Assembly: GCA_016235455.1 (NCBI GenBank)
Contig: JACRKZ010000012.1
Span: forward strand, 43,831 to 107,830
DNA: 64,000 nucleotides
Direction of reading: 5' to 3'
Origin: Armatimonadota bacterium
GTDB lineage: Bacteria > Armatimonadota > UBA10988
Shown here: positions 1 through 7,605 of the stretch, in pieces
Layout of the letters: the number at the start of each line of letters is the position of its first letter
Numbering within the stretch: position 1 is the first letter of the stretch
Notes under the pieces: generated by a model
The model's database searches: none
The model's input: only the letters and a program-made list of their open reading frames with translations
What the model was told of the DNA's origin: nothing
Program-made: the position numbers and the translations under genes

Positions 1-426
1 TCGCCACACCTTCTCGGGCACGAGCTTGTGCACCCGAACGATGCCGACCTCTTCGTAGTGCGAGCGGTTGAAGATGGTCACCTGGCCCTTGCCCGGTGTC
101 TCACGATGTACGCGCCACAGGAAGTCGTGGGCAGCCTCCACCGTCGACGGCACCTTGAAGCTGACCACGCTGGTGCCCTGCGTATTGAGTCCCTCGGACA
201 GCTTGTTGATGGCGCCGTCCTTGCCGCCGGCGTCCATGCCCTGCAGAACCACCAGCAGGCTGTGCGTGCTGGCGCCATACATCAGCTCCTGCAGCTCGGC
301 CAGCCGCTGATGCAGCTTGGCGGTCTCCTCGCGCGCGCCCTCCTTGTCCAGCCCGTCGGGCGGGCTGGTGTCGACATCGCGCAGGTCCAGCTTGGTCGAC
401 TCGGTCACGGCATGGACGTATCTCAT
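1..426 (-). CDS. ppk2: PPK2-family polyphosphate:nucleotide phosphotransferase (partial, N-terminal 142 residues)
   Basis: Cytoplasmic kinase that transfers phosphate between polyphosphate and nucleotides. The visible part starts at ATG 426 and runs off the left edge of the window, so the C-terminus is missing. The Walker A-type loop GMDAGGKDGAI lies at residues 63-73, after a hydrophobic strand (HSLLVVLQ). FNRSHYEEV at 119-127 matches the Walker B-like block that PPK2 proteins write as F(D/N)RSxYxxV. The DFLWR block at 101-105 and the RVH following are typical of the PPK2_rel_1 subfamily (TIGR03709), whose members are about 270-300 residues long. It is divergent from the HEAT-like gene at 518. 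Family assignment is firm; nucleotide preference (AMP or ADP) cannot be read from this fragment. Confidence 0.93.
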   Translation of the reverse strand, partial: MRYVHAVTESTKLDLRDVDTSPPDGLDKEGAREETAKLHQRLAELQELMYGASTHSLLVVLQGMDAGGKDGAINKLSEGLNTQGTSVVSFKVPSTVEAAHDFLWRVHRETPGKGQVTIFNRSHYEEVGIVRVHKLVPEKVWR

Positions 427-517
427 GGCGCTGCTCCAGGACATCAGAATCGGCGTGCGCCGGCCGATTCCTCCGTGCCCGAGCAGGGCCGGCGAGGTAG
501 CCGGCGAACAACGGGCC

Positions 518-1342
518 ATGCCCCATCGCCGCCAGCACGACAACGAGCCCGTCTATCGTGAGCAACTCCGGTCCACCCGCTGGGAACAGCGGCGCCAGGC
601 GTTGCGCCTGCTCATCGTGCTGGACCCGCCCGATCTGCTCGATCTGCTCATCAACGCGCTCGGCGACCGGGCTCGTGGTGTGCGCCGCGTGGCCTCGGGC
701 GCGCTGGCCGGGCTGGGCTCACCGGCCTACCCGGCGCTGCTCGCGCGCATCGAAGACGCCCAGTCGGGTCCCTGGTGCACCGTCGTACTGGCCAGCACGT
801 TCGCCGGCCGCCAGGCGCTGGCGGCGCTGCCCGAGGCCGGACTGGCCTATTTGCGCCGCGCGCTGGCCTTGCCCGACCTGCACTCGGGCCATCTGCTGCA
901 TCTGACGCAGGCCCTGGCCATCGGTCCGATGCCCGCCGTGGGCGACCTCCTCCTGCCGCTGCTCGAGCACGAGTCTATCCGCGTGCGGGCCGCGGCGTGG
1001 CGGGCGTTGGTCAGCCGTGACGAGCGGCGCCTGCTGGCCTGGGCGGTGGCGCAGACCCGCTGGTCGGTGTTCACTGTGCCGGTGGTGCGGTGGCTCGGCG
1101 AGAGCGGCAGCATCGAGGCCATCGCGCCGCTGCGGCGGCTCTGTGGCCTGCGCGCCTGGCTGTCGGTGAGCGCGGTGGTCCGCGCCGCGGCCAAGGCCGC
1201 CCTGGCCCAGGTCATCGAGTCCACGCGCCACATCCCCGACGCGGCGCTGACCCATGCGGCGCCGCCCGGCACGGAGCCCGGCGCGGCCGCGCTCAGCCTG
1301 TGGGCCGAGGAGATGGCCGTGGACGACGAGGACGACGCGTAG
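518..1342 (+). CDS. HEAT-repeat-like protein
   Basis: A 274-residue soluble protein without signal peptide. It consists of repeated helical pairs with the hydrophobic spacing of HEAT or PBS-lyase-type repeats, for example LLDLLINALGDRARGVRRVA, LLPLLEHESIRVRAAAWRAL and IAPLRRLCGLRAWLSVSAVV. Such superhelices usually serve as protein-binding scaffolds; no catalytic motif is visible. The reading frame is open further upstream, but residues encoded before 518 look like antisense of the PPK2 gene, so ATG 518 is preferred although its ribosome binding site is weak. The C-terminus is acidic (VDDEDDA), as in the HD-GYP protein at 3290 and the HEAT protein at 37746. The partner is unknown. Confidence 0.72.
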   Translation: MPHRRQHDNEPVYREQLRSTRWEQRRQALRLLIVLDPPDLLDLLINALGDRARGVRRVASGALAGLGSPAYPALLARIEDAQSGPWCTVVLASTFAGRQALAALPEAGLAYLRRALALPDLHSGHLLHLTQALAIGPMPAVGDLLLPLLEHESIRVRAAAWRALVSRDERRLLAWAVAQTRWSVFTVPVVRWLGESGSIEAIAPLRRLCGLRAWLSVSAVVRAAAKAALAQVIESTRHIPDAALTHAAPPGTEPGAAALSLWAEEMAVDDEDDA

Positions 1343-1355
1343 CCGCCCCCAAACA

Positions 1356-1424
1356 CCGCCGGCCGGACCACGCCCACTTGGGATGAGCCGTCGCTCGTGG
1401 GTAGATCGTGGTGCCGGCCGTCGG
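1356..1424. terminator. Imperfect hairpin between convergent genes
   Basis: The segment at 1356-1371 can pair with 1408-1424 around the core CCGGCCG, with two single-base bulges. It sits between the stop of the HEAT-like gene (1342) and the stop of the convergent small gene (1456), where a bidirectional terminator is expected. There is no T-run, so intrinsic termination is only inferred. Confidence 0.3.
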
Positions 1425-1455
1425 CTGGACGAGTTGGAGTGAGGGAGGGCTGTTG

Positions 1456-1677
1456 CTAGCGCTCGGAGCTCCAACCTTTGGGTGCCGGCAGGACTGCCGA
1501 AGTGCCGCGCGCGGTGCGCGCCTGGCGGCTGGTCCCGCTGGCCGAGGCCTGGGCGAACTTGGCCGTCACCGGGCCGTTGGTCGTGCCACGCAGCAGCGCG
1601 AAGGCGCTACCGGCAACGAGCAACAGGGCGACGGGCAAGACCCAGACCGGAACACGTGACTTGGTGGTATGGCGCAT
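1456..1677 (-). CDS. Small single-pass membrane or secreted protein after the pseudopilin
   Basis: A 73-residue protein with a basic N-terminus (MRHTTKSR) and one hydrophobic segment at about residues 10-29, followed by a Thr/Ser/Ala-rich exposed tail. It starts 12 bp after the stop of the pseudopilin gene on the same strand, so the two are probably co-transcribed. Small anchored proteins in this position commonly follow H-X9-DG pseudopilins in related genomes, but no function is established. No conserved motif is recognised. Confidence 0.6.
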   Translation of the reverse strand: MRHTTKSRVPVWVLPVALLLVAGSAFALLRGTTNGPVTAKFAQASASGTSRQARTARGTSAVLPAPKGWSSER

Positions 1678-1689
1678 GGTGTCTATCTC

Positions 1690-2460
1690 TTATTGGCCAT
1701 GGTGCATGTACGGGCTGCAGGGATAGCCCGCGTAGGCACCTTCGGTGCTGTCCAAACTGTTCGCGTAGAAGTCGTCGCCACCGGCCCACTTGACGTGGCC
1801 GTCGCAGTAGCCCAGGTTGAACCCGCCCGTGTGGCGGAAGAACGCCGCCGGGTTGGGTGACGGGTCGAACCCGCAGGTCGCGGCCGAGCCGAAGGCGAAG
1901 CCGGGCACCGGGTCGAAGGTGAAGTAGTAGCCCTCCACCAGCAACGCGGCGGCACTGGGATGGACGCTCTGCTCGGGCCCGGCGTAGTGCCCCCACGGCG
2001 GCGCGGAGCCGGGCGCAAAGGACGCCGAGCCGGTGGGGAAGCCGGCGAACATGGCCGTGCCCCACCAGTTGTAGTAGTCGAACGGCAGCCAGCTGGCCCA
2101 GCAGTAGTTGGCGGCCACGCGATACGGTCCGCCGACGCCATCGTACGCGGCCGGGTCGCGCGGGGCGCTGGGACACAGGAAGACCTGCTGGTTCTTCACG
2201 TACGGGCCGGCCAGCTCCATCCAAGAGGCGTAGCCCACGCCGGACGGCGTGGCCCAGTCGGGCGCCCACAACTCGTCGTAGTCGGCCGAGTACATGCGCA
2301 CACCGGTGAGCACCTGCTTGAGGTTCGAGCTGCATGAGCTCTGACGCGCCTTCTCGCGGGCCTTGGCGAAGACCGGAAAGAGGATCGCCGCCAGGATCGC
2401 GATGATCGCGATGACCACCAGCAGCTCGATGAGCGTGAAACCGTGCTGTCGCCGACGCAT
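1690..2460 (-). CDS. Type II secretion/type IV pilus-like pseudopilin with H-X9-DG motif
   Basis: A 256-residue prepilin-like protein. The short basic leader MRRRQHG precedes the cleavage site G-FTLIE at residues 7-12, with the conserved Glu at +5 and a hydrophobic helix through about residue 28. The following [13 protein letters not shown] stretch is typical of pseudopilins from Armatimonadota. Near the C-terminus a His is followed nine residues later by Asp-Gly ([12 protein letters not shown]), the H-X9-DG motif of a processing-associated family (TIGR04294). The middle is rich in Trp, Tyr and Pro, as expected of a globular exported domain. A GGAGG ribosome binding site lies about 10 bp upstream of ATG 2460. 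The role is probably a surface or secretion-related minor pseudopilin; the partner machinery is not in this window. Confidence 0.9.
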   Translation of the reverse strand: MRRRQHGFTLIELLVVIAIIAILAAILFPVFAKAREKARQSSCSSNLKQVLTGVRMYSADYDELWAPDWATPSGVGYASWMELAGPYVKNQQVFLCPSAPRDPAAYDGVGGPYRVAANYCWASWLPFDYYNWWGTAMFAGFPTGSASFAPGSAPPWGHYAGPEQSVHPSAAALLVEGYYFTFDPVPGFAFGSAATCGFDPSPNPAAFFRHTGGFNLGYCDGHVKWAGGDDFYANSLDSTEGAYAGYPCSPYMHHGQ

Positions 2461-2694
2461 GGGAGTTCAACCTCCGTGGCGTCTATCGGCCGATGTCACA
2501 CGCGCTTAAGGTTAAAATCCCCCACGACCGGCCTTATGTTGCCCCAGCCGGGTCCGCCGACTCGGCTCGCCACCCGGGTTCCAGAACCGATCCCGCTGCC
2601 CAGGCGGCGCGGGTTGGCAATGATGAGCACGAACGGCGTTCGGCCCGACTCGGCCCGACTCACGACGGCTTATCCTGAAACCCGCGCCGGGCGC

Positions 2695-2724
2695 TTGATC
2701 CGGGGTACCCGGGCGCTATATAAC
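2695..2724 (+). promoter_or_regulatory. Candidate sigma-70-type promoter for the small lipoprotein gene
   Basis: TTGATC at 2695-2700 and TATAAC at 2719-2724 are separated by 18 bp. This is an AT-rich island in very GC-rich DNA, about 260 bp upstream of the lipoprotein start at 2984. Transcription would begin near 2731 and give a long untranslated leader. The assignment rests on sequence match only. Confidence 0.45.
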
Positions 2725-2729
2725 GGTAA

Positions 2730-2983
2730 TTGGCTATTTCAGCGGCCGACTTGTCGGCCGTTGGGAAAGCGCCGCAATGACGCGGCGCGCCATGGCCCGT
2801 CCGCCTTGGACAGCGGAGCGGGTCATTGGTTGCCACACGAGCCGCGACGATCGACGGATCGGCGAGGTTCTGGACGGGGGCTCACCGACGAGCCCAAGCG
2901 CGGTCGCGTCGCAAGGTGGTTGCGCCGGCCGCAGGTGCGAACCGCTGGGAAACTCCCGGCGCAGCTCTGAGGGAGGGCTGAAC
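2730..2983 (+). other. Long structured 5' leader, possible regulatory RNA
   Basis: The 523-bp stretch between the pseudopilin (2460) and the lipoprotein (2984) contains no convincing gene. Downstream of the candidate promoter it is dense in perfect hairpins: CGGCCGAC-TT-GTCGGCCG at 2743-2760, GCGCCGC...GCGGCGC at 2769-2788, CGCAA...TTGCG at 2910-2924 and GGGA-AAC-TCCC just before the ribosome binding site. The region 2461-2694 holds the divergent pseudopilin upstream region and nothing else I can recognise. I compared the leader by eye with the cobalamin, TPP, FMN and cyclic-di-GMP (GEMM) riboswitch cores and none matched. It may regulate the lipoprotein, or be an independent small RNA. Confidence 0.35.
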
Positions 2984-3166
2984 ATGAAGAAACACGCCAG
3001 GCGCGTGCTGGTGCTGCTCGTCGTCGCCATGTCGGCCATCTTGGCCGGCTGTGGTGCCGGTGCGACGAGCGCGCAGGGCGGACGGCTGTACATCATCGGT
3101 ATCGAGGCCAAGCCGACGACCGGCTCGCCCACGCCGTTGCCTCCTCCTCCTCCGTCTACTCCGTAA
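2984..3166 (+). CDS. Small predicted lipoprotein
   Basis: A 60-residue protein with a classic lipoprotein signal: basic MKKHARR, a hydrophobic stretch and a LAGC lipobox with Cys at residue 23. The mature part is only about 38 residues and ends in a Pro-rich tail (PLPPPPPSTP). A strong GAGGGAGGG ribosome binding site precedes ATG 2984. A perfect hairpin follows the stop codon, suggesting a self-contained transcription unit. No known family is recognised; the mature peptide is too short for an enzyme, so a structural or signalling role in the cell envelope is the most one can infer. Confidence 0.72.
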   Translation: MKKHARRVLVLLVVAMSAILAGCGAGATSAQGGRLYIIGIEAKPTTGSPTPLPPPPPSTP

Positions 3167-3174
3167 CTCCTCGG

Positions 3175-3206
3175 TGGGCTGGCCAGCTCACGGGCCGGCC
3201 AGCCCA
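3175..3206 (+). terminator. Hairpin terminator candidate after the lipoprotein gene
   Basis: TGGGCTGGCC at 3175-3184 pairs perfectly with GGCCAGCCCA at 3197-3206 around a 12-nt loop, 8 bp after the stop codon of the lipoprotein gene. There is no T-run, as is often the case in GC-rich genomes. Confidence 0.5.
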
Positions 3207-3289
3207 TCGAAGAGAGTCATCAGCTCGCAGGAGCGTGAAGGAGTCTCTAGCGCGATGGTGTATGATCAACGACCAAGGATGGGACGTTG

Positions 3290-3925
3290 ATGAGTACGGC
3301 GCCAAGGGACCAACAACTAGAGACCATCATCCGCCTGTCGTTCGTGGCTGAGTTCCGCGATTCCGATACCGGCAACCACCTACAGCGCGTCAGCCTCCTG
3401 GCCAAGCTGCTGGCCGAGGAACTGGGACTCGCCGCCGCCGAGGCGACGCTCATCGCCATGGCTACGCCGATGCACGACATCGGCAAGGTCGCCATCCCCG
3501 ACGATATTCTGCTCAAGCCGGGCCGACTGACGCCCGACGAGCGCCGGGTCATGCAGGACCATACCGTCATCGGCATGCGTCTGCTGGCCGGCAGCGAGGC
3601 CGAACTGCTCAAGACGGCCTGCCGCATCACCCGCGGGCACCACGAGCACTGGGACGGCCGCGGCTATCCCGACGGTATCGGCGGCGAAGACATCCCCATC
3701 GAGGCGCGCATCGTGGCGCTGGTGGACGTCTACGACGCGCTGGTCACCAAGCGCATCTACAAGCCGGCCGCCTCGCACGAGGAGGCCGCCGAGATCCTGC
3801 GCAGCGCCAGCGGCAGCCAGTTCGACCCCGCGGTCGTGGATGCGTTCTTCCGCGTCGAGGATCGCGTGCTGGCCATTATGAGCGAGTACGGCGAAGACGA
3901 CGAAGACGACGGCTGGACAGTCTAG
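3290..3925 (+). CDS. Stand-alone HD-GYP domain phosphodiesterase
   Basis: A 211-residue cytoplasmic protein consisting almost entirely of an HD-GYP domain, the family that hydrolyses cyclic di-GMP. The metal-binding HD pair is at residues 62-63 (MHDIGK). The signature HHEHWDGRGYPDG begins at residue 117, followed by ARIVALVDVYDAL, all intact, so it is predicted active. There is no receiver or membrane segment, so input must come from elsewhere, possibly a partner protein. ATG 3290 is preferred to the adjacent in-frame TTG at 3287. The C-terminus is acidic (GEDDEDDG). The lipoprotein at 3955 starts 29 bp later and is probably co-transcribed. Confidence 0.92.
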   Translation: MSTAPRDQQLETIIRLSFVAEFRDSDTGNHLQRVSLLAKLLAEELGLAAAEATLIAMATPMHDIGKVAIPDDILLKPGRLTPDERRVMQDHTVIGMRLLAGSEAELLKTACRITRGHHEHWDGRGYPDGIGGEDIPIEARIVALVDVYDALVTKRIYKPAASHEEAAEILRSASGSQFDPAVVDAFFRVEDRVLAIMSEYGEDDEDDGWTV

Positions 3926-3954
3926 CCGGTCGGATCGGGGTGTGGGAGAAACCA

Positions 3955-5058
3955 ATGCGCGTGCGCGTCTTGTGTCTCGTTTCGCTGGCGTTGGCGTTGG
4001 GTGGCTGTGAGCCGGTCCGCATCGGCCTGACGGTGCACTCGCCCAATCGCGTCGACGCGACGCTCACGGCCACTGTCGGTGCCGCCGACCGCGAGTTGGC
4101 CGAGGCCACGCTGCGGCGCCTGGCGCCCGGCAAATGGGACCTGGACGCGACGCCCGGCGCCGACTCCGTGCGCCTGGAACTCGAGCGCACGTTCGACCCC
4201 AAGGTTGACCCCGAGATCAAGGTGACGCGCACCGAGGGCGGCTTCCCCTGGGTCCGCCACGCCACCACGGTGGCCGGCGAGTTCACGCTGCCGGCGCTCC
4301 AGCCCGAGCATCTGCTGAGCAAGGTGCTGGCCGACATCCCGCTTGAGCTGTCCGTCGTCCTGCCCGGCCGAGTCACCCAGGTCAAGGGCGGCAAGGCGCA
4401 CGGCGGCACCGCACTCTTCGCCACCAAGCTGTCCGAGCTCGAAGGCAAGAAGATGGCCTTCGAGGCCACGGCCGTCGGCTGGCGCCGCGGCGCCGTGGGT
4501 GCCTGGGGCGTCATTCTGCTGGTCATGTTGTGGGTACTGTGGCCCTGGATCATGCCGCCGCCCGAAGTCCGCGCCCGCCGCCGCGAGGCCGCCGCGCAAC
4601 GTGCCGCCCAGCGGGCCGCCGTGCGCCAGGCGCGCGCCGCCAGTCAGGCCGAGCGCGATGCTAAGAACGCCGAGAAGGCCGCCAAACGCGCCGAAGTCGC
4701 CGCTGCGCGCGCCGAGAAGGATGCCGCCAAGGCCGCCAAGCGCGCTGAGAAGGACGCCGCCCGCCAGGTTGCCAAGCAGGCCGACGAAGCCAAGGCGGTG
4801 GCCGAAGCCGACGCCGCCGTCGAGCAGGTCGCCGAAGTGGCCCAGCCGACCCGTCGGCGCGGGCTGTTCGGCCGGCGCAAGGGCCAAGCCGAGCCGGTCG
4901 CGGAACCGGTGGCCGACGTGGTGGCCGAGCCGATCGCCGAACCCGTGGCCGACGTCGTGGTCGAGCCGACGCCCGAGCCCGAGATCGTCGACGAGCCCGA
5001 ACCGCGTGCGGTCGAGCCCGAGGCGCCGGCCGGTGACGGCGGCGAGCCCAGCCCTTAG
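3955..5058 (+). CDS. Lipoprotein-like membrane protein with Ala-rich coiled-coil tail
   Basis: A 367-residue protein of unknown function. Residues 1-18 form a lipoprotein-type signal ending in LGGC. An extracytoplasmic domain of about 160 residues follows. A transmembrane segment at about 183-205 (WGVILLVMLWVLWPWIM) precedes a long, charged Ala/Arg/Glu/Lys-rich coiled coil (KNAEKAAKRAEVAAARAEKD and similar) that should be cytoplasmic. The C-terminus is a degenerate Glu/Pro/Val repeat (AEPVAEPVADVV). A GGGAG ribosome binding site precedes ATG 3955. It lies 29 bp downstream of the HD-GYP gene, so a link to cyclic di-GMP signalling is possible but unproven. It resembles TolA- or TonB-like linkers only in composition. 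Confidence 0.7.
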   Translation: MRVRVLCLVSLALALGGCEPVRIGLTVHSPNRVDATLTATVGAADRELAEATLRRLAPGKWDLDATPGADSVRLELERTFDPKVDPEIKVTRTEGGFPWVRHATTVAGEFTLPALQPEHLLSKVLADIPLELSVVLPGRVTQVKGGKAHGGTALFATKLSELEGKKMAFEATAVGWRRGAVGAWGVILLVMLWVLWPWIMPPPEVRARRREAAAQRAAQRAAVRQARAASQAERDAKNAEKAAKRAEVAAARAEKDAAKAAKRAEKDAARQVAKQADEAKAVAEADAAVEQVAEVAQPTRRRGLFGRRKGQAEPVAEPVADVVAEPIAEPVADVVVEPTPEPEIVDEPEPRAVEPEAPAGDGGEPSP

Positions 5059-5085
5059 CCGGGAACGGCGGACCAGCATGGCGCG

Positions 5086-7560
5086 CTAGCCGGGCGATGC
5101 TCGGTCCATCAACCAGGCACGCCAGGCCCACGGCCTCAGCCGGGCATCAGTGGACTCTGGCTTGAGTGGCGATTCCACCAGGTCACACGGCGTGGCTTGC
5201 CAGCCGGGCGGCGCCATGCCGAACCGACCGTCGACCGTCCCGCTCGTGGGATTCCACAGCCGCGCCACCAGCTTGCCGGGCTGCGTCTCCGCGGGCTTGA
5301 GCGCCCAGACGACCGCTCGCGGGTCGCGAGGTGCGCCGAGGCTGTACGTCGTCGCCGGCAGGCGGCCCAGGCTCTGCCCCACCCGCACCGCCAGGAACGG
5401 GTTCTGATGTTCGAGGCTGAAGCGCAGTGCATCGCTGGGCTCGGCCCGGCCGTGTGCCCACAACGCGAAGCGCTGCAGGAACCGTGTTTCGCCGCCCTGG
5501 TTCCTGAGACCCAGGCCTGGCCCGTCCACCTGGCCGCCGGCCAGCACCGAGAGCAGCGGTGTGCGCGTATCGAGCTGCCCGACTGTGCTGTGGCCCAGGC
5601 GGAAGAACGACAGGTCGGCGTTGGACAGCGTGAGCCCGTGGTCGGCGCTCGATGCATCGACGAAGTGGTTCAGCGTCAGCCAGTCGTAACGGGCGTTGCG
5701 CGGTGAGTAGTGCCCGCCCTCGCCGCTCAGCTTGGCGGTCAGGATGGCGCCGAGCTCCTCGTGCCGCACGGTGAAGTCGTCCAGGTTCAGCCCGAAGCCC
5801 CAGGTCAGCGTCTGGCCGAAGTTCTGCTCGACGCGGCACTCGATGGCGACGCGTGGCGAGCCCGCGGTGAGCGTGACCCGCGTGGTGTGGCGCACCGGCT
5901 GGTCGGCGGTGGACAACAGCGTGGCGGACAGCGGGCCGGCCTCCTCGACGCTGATCGTGCCACCGCTGGGCCCCAGGTCGCACAGGGCGCGACCGTCGAC
6001 GGCGCGCACCGCCTCGCGGCCGCTGGCCCGGTCGATCAGGCTGGTGATCGCGCCGTTGGGCGCCAGCGTCACGGCCACCAGGCCGTTGTCGAGGCATGCG
6101 CCATCGACGCGCACCGGCTCGGCCACCAACGGCGCGCGGCCGGGCCGCAGGGCGACCACGACGTAGCCCAGCGGCGGCACCGTCAGGCGCACGCGCAAGC
6201 GATCGCCGAGGCGCTGGCTCGGCAGCGGCCGGGCGTCACGCAGGTCGACGGCGATGCGTGCGTCGCCAGCCGGCAGCGGCAGGTCGACCACATCGGTGCG
6301 CGACCAGCTCAGCGCATTGACCACGGCATACCGCGGCTCAGCCGATGGCCCGCCGGCGACGGCGTTGCCCAGCCGGCCGCGTCCGGCCTCCTCGACGGCG
6401 GCCACATGCCGGTCGACCCGGTCGGCGAGGCTCCGCTGCCAGGCGGTCCGCACCTCACGCGAGACCGGCCCATCGGCGGTCCAGTCGTGGTCCCAGTAGA
6501 GCCCGAGCGCTTCGTTGGCGGCCCACCGCGTGTCACTCGCGGGGTCGGTGTCGCCCGCGCCGGCCGACGTGGCCAGGGCCAGCATGAACTCAGCGCCGCG
6601 CAGTCGTTCGACCGCGCGGCGCACGCGCGAAGTGGTCTCCATCAGCGAGCAGCTGTAGGTGTCCCACTCGTTGCCGAAACTGGCGGTGACGCTCGGCAGC
6701 TGGCCGCCAAGCGACTGCTCCACCGCCTGGAAGTAGTCCAGCTGGTTGGACACGACCACGCGGCAGGTGTCTGTCGTTTTGGCTCGCGCGGCCTGAAGGA
6801 TGGCGTCGTTGGTGGTGCTCAGGTCGTCCCAACCCTGGCCGAACAGCCCGATGATCGGGTACGGATGGCGGCGGCGGAACTCGGGATCGCCGAGCACGAA
6901 GTCGATGGCCTCGGCCGGCCGGCGTGCTTCGGCATAGCCGCCGACCATGGCGTTGTCGCGCAGCATGGAGTACCACTTGCACAGCACCCGGCTGCCGTCG
7001 AGCCCGGTCCACCAGAACACCTCATGCTCGCGGTCGCCAGGCCGATCCATGCGGCTCGCGCAGCCGCAGATGCCGCGCCAGGTGTAGCGGATGCCCGATC
7101 CTGCCCAGAGCGTGGCCAGGCCGAGCGGTTGGGTCTGATTCTCCATGGCCACACCCAGCACCATGGGCAGGCTGTACTGCTGCCGCAGCCGCGCGCCGTC
7201 GTACAGGCCGCGCAGCACGGCCTCGGTGGGCATGCCGCCGTAGGTCGAGCAGAGCGTGGTCAGCGGCACGCTGATGTGGCCGTCGCGCACTCGCGCCAGC
7301 AGGCGCTCGAACGCGGCGGGCGGCCGCGCGCGCTCGTACTCGCGCAGCCAGAAGGCACCGTCGACGCAGAACCGCGCCTGCAAGTCGCTCGGCTCGCCAG
7401 CGGTCTGATCGATGCGGTCCAGCCACCAGTCGAGCATCTCGCAGAACGCCTGCCGGTAGCGCTCGCCGTCCGCCGTCCAGTAGTAGTCGGTGTGGTCGTC
7501 GGGCGCGACGTAGATGGTCGTCGGGCCGGCCACAAGACCCAGCGCCAGCATCCAGACCAT
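5086..7560 (-). CDS. Secreted GH38-like (alpha-mannosidase-related) protein
   Basis: An 824-residue protein with an N-terminal signal-like segment. The metal-binding HxD motif is present as HTD at residues 23-25 (APDDHTDYYW), followed by a GH38-like N-terminal barrel and a C-terminal beta-sandwich region beginning around NALSWSRTDVVDLPLP. Length and order match alpha-mannosidases, which cleave terminal alpha-mannose. However, the loop that normally carries the nucleophile Asp (N-D-x-P-G type) reads MENQTQPLG at residues 139-147, without Asp. Activity is therefore uncertain. ATG 7560 is chosen because GGAG lies 8 bp upstream; an in-frame TTG at 7572 is the alternative. The gene lies 45 bp behind the GH95 gene on the same strand. 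Confidence 0.8.
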   Translation of the reverse strand: MVWMLALGLVAGPTTIYVAPDDHTDYYWTADGERYRQAFCEMLDWWLDRIDQTAGEPSDLQARFCVDGAFWLREYERARPPAAFERLLARVRDGHISVPLTTLCSTYGGMPTEAVLRGLYDGARLRQQYSLPMVLGVAMENQTQPLGLATLWAGSGIRYTWRGICGCASRMDRPGDREHEVFWWTGLDGSRVLCKWYSMLRDNAMVGGYAEARRPAEAIDFVLGDPEFRRRHPYPIIGLFGQGWDDLSTTNDAILQAARAKTTDTCRVVVSNQLDYFQAVEQSLGGQLPSVTASFGNEWDTYSCSLMETTSRVRRAVERLRGAEFMLALATSAGAGDTDPASDTRWAANEALGLYWDHDWTADGPVSREVRTAWQRSLADRVDRHVAAVEEAGRGRLGNAVAGGPSAEPRYAVVNALSWSRTDVVDLPLPAGDARIAVDLRDARPLPSQRLGDRLRVRLTVPPLGYVVVALRPGRAPLVAEPVRVDGACLDNGLVAVTLAPNGAITSLIDRASGREAVRAVDGRALCDLGPSGGTISVEEAGPLSATLLSTADQPVRHTTRVTLTAGSPRVAIECRVEQNFGQTLTWGFGLNLDDFTVRHEELGAILTAKLSGEGGHYSPRNARYDWLTLNHFVDASSADHGLTLSNADLSFFRLGHSTVGQLDTRTPLLSVLAGGQVDGPGLGLRNQGGETRFLQRFALWAHGRAEPSDALRFSLEHQNPFLAVRVGQSLGRLPATTYSLGAPRDPRAVVWALKPAETQPGKLVARLWNPTSGTVDGRFGMAPPGWQATPCDLVESPLKPESTDARLRPWAWRAWLMDRASPG

Positions 7561-7605
7561 GGTCTGCTCCAAACGGCGCGAGCGAGGGCGCCCGCGCTCC
7601 GGTCG

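Noticed and set aside
2461..2983. Known riboswitch in the leader of the small lipoprotein gene
   Set aside because: The conserved cores of cobalamin, TPP, FMN, glycine and cyclic-di-GMP classes were not found by eye; only hairpins are seen, so no class is claimed.
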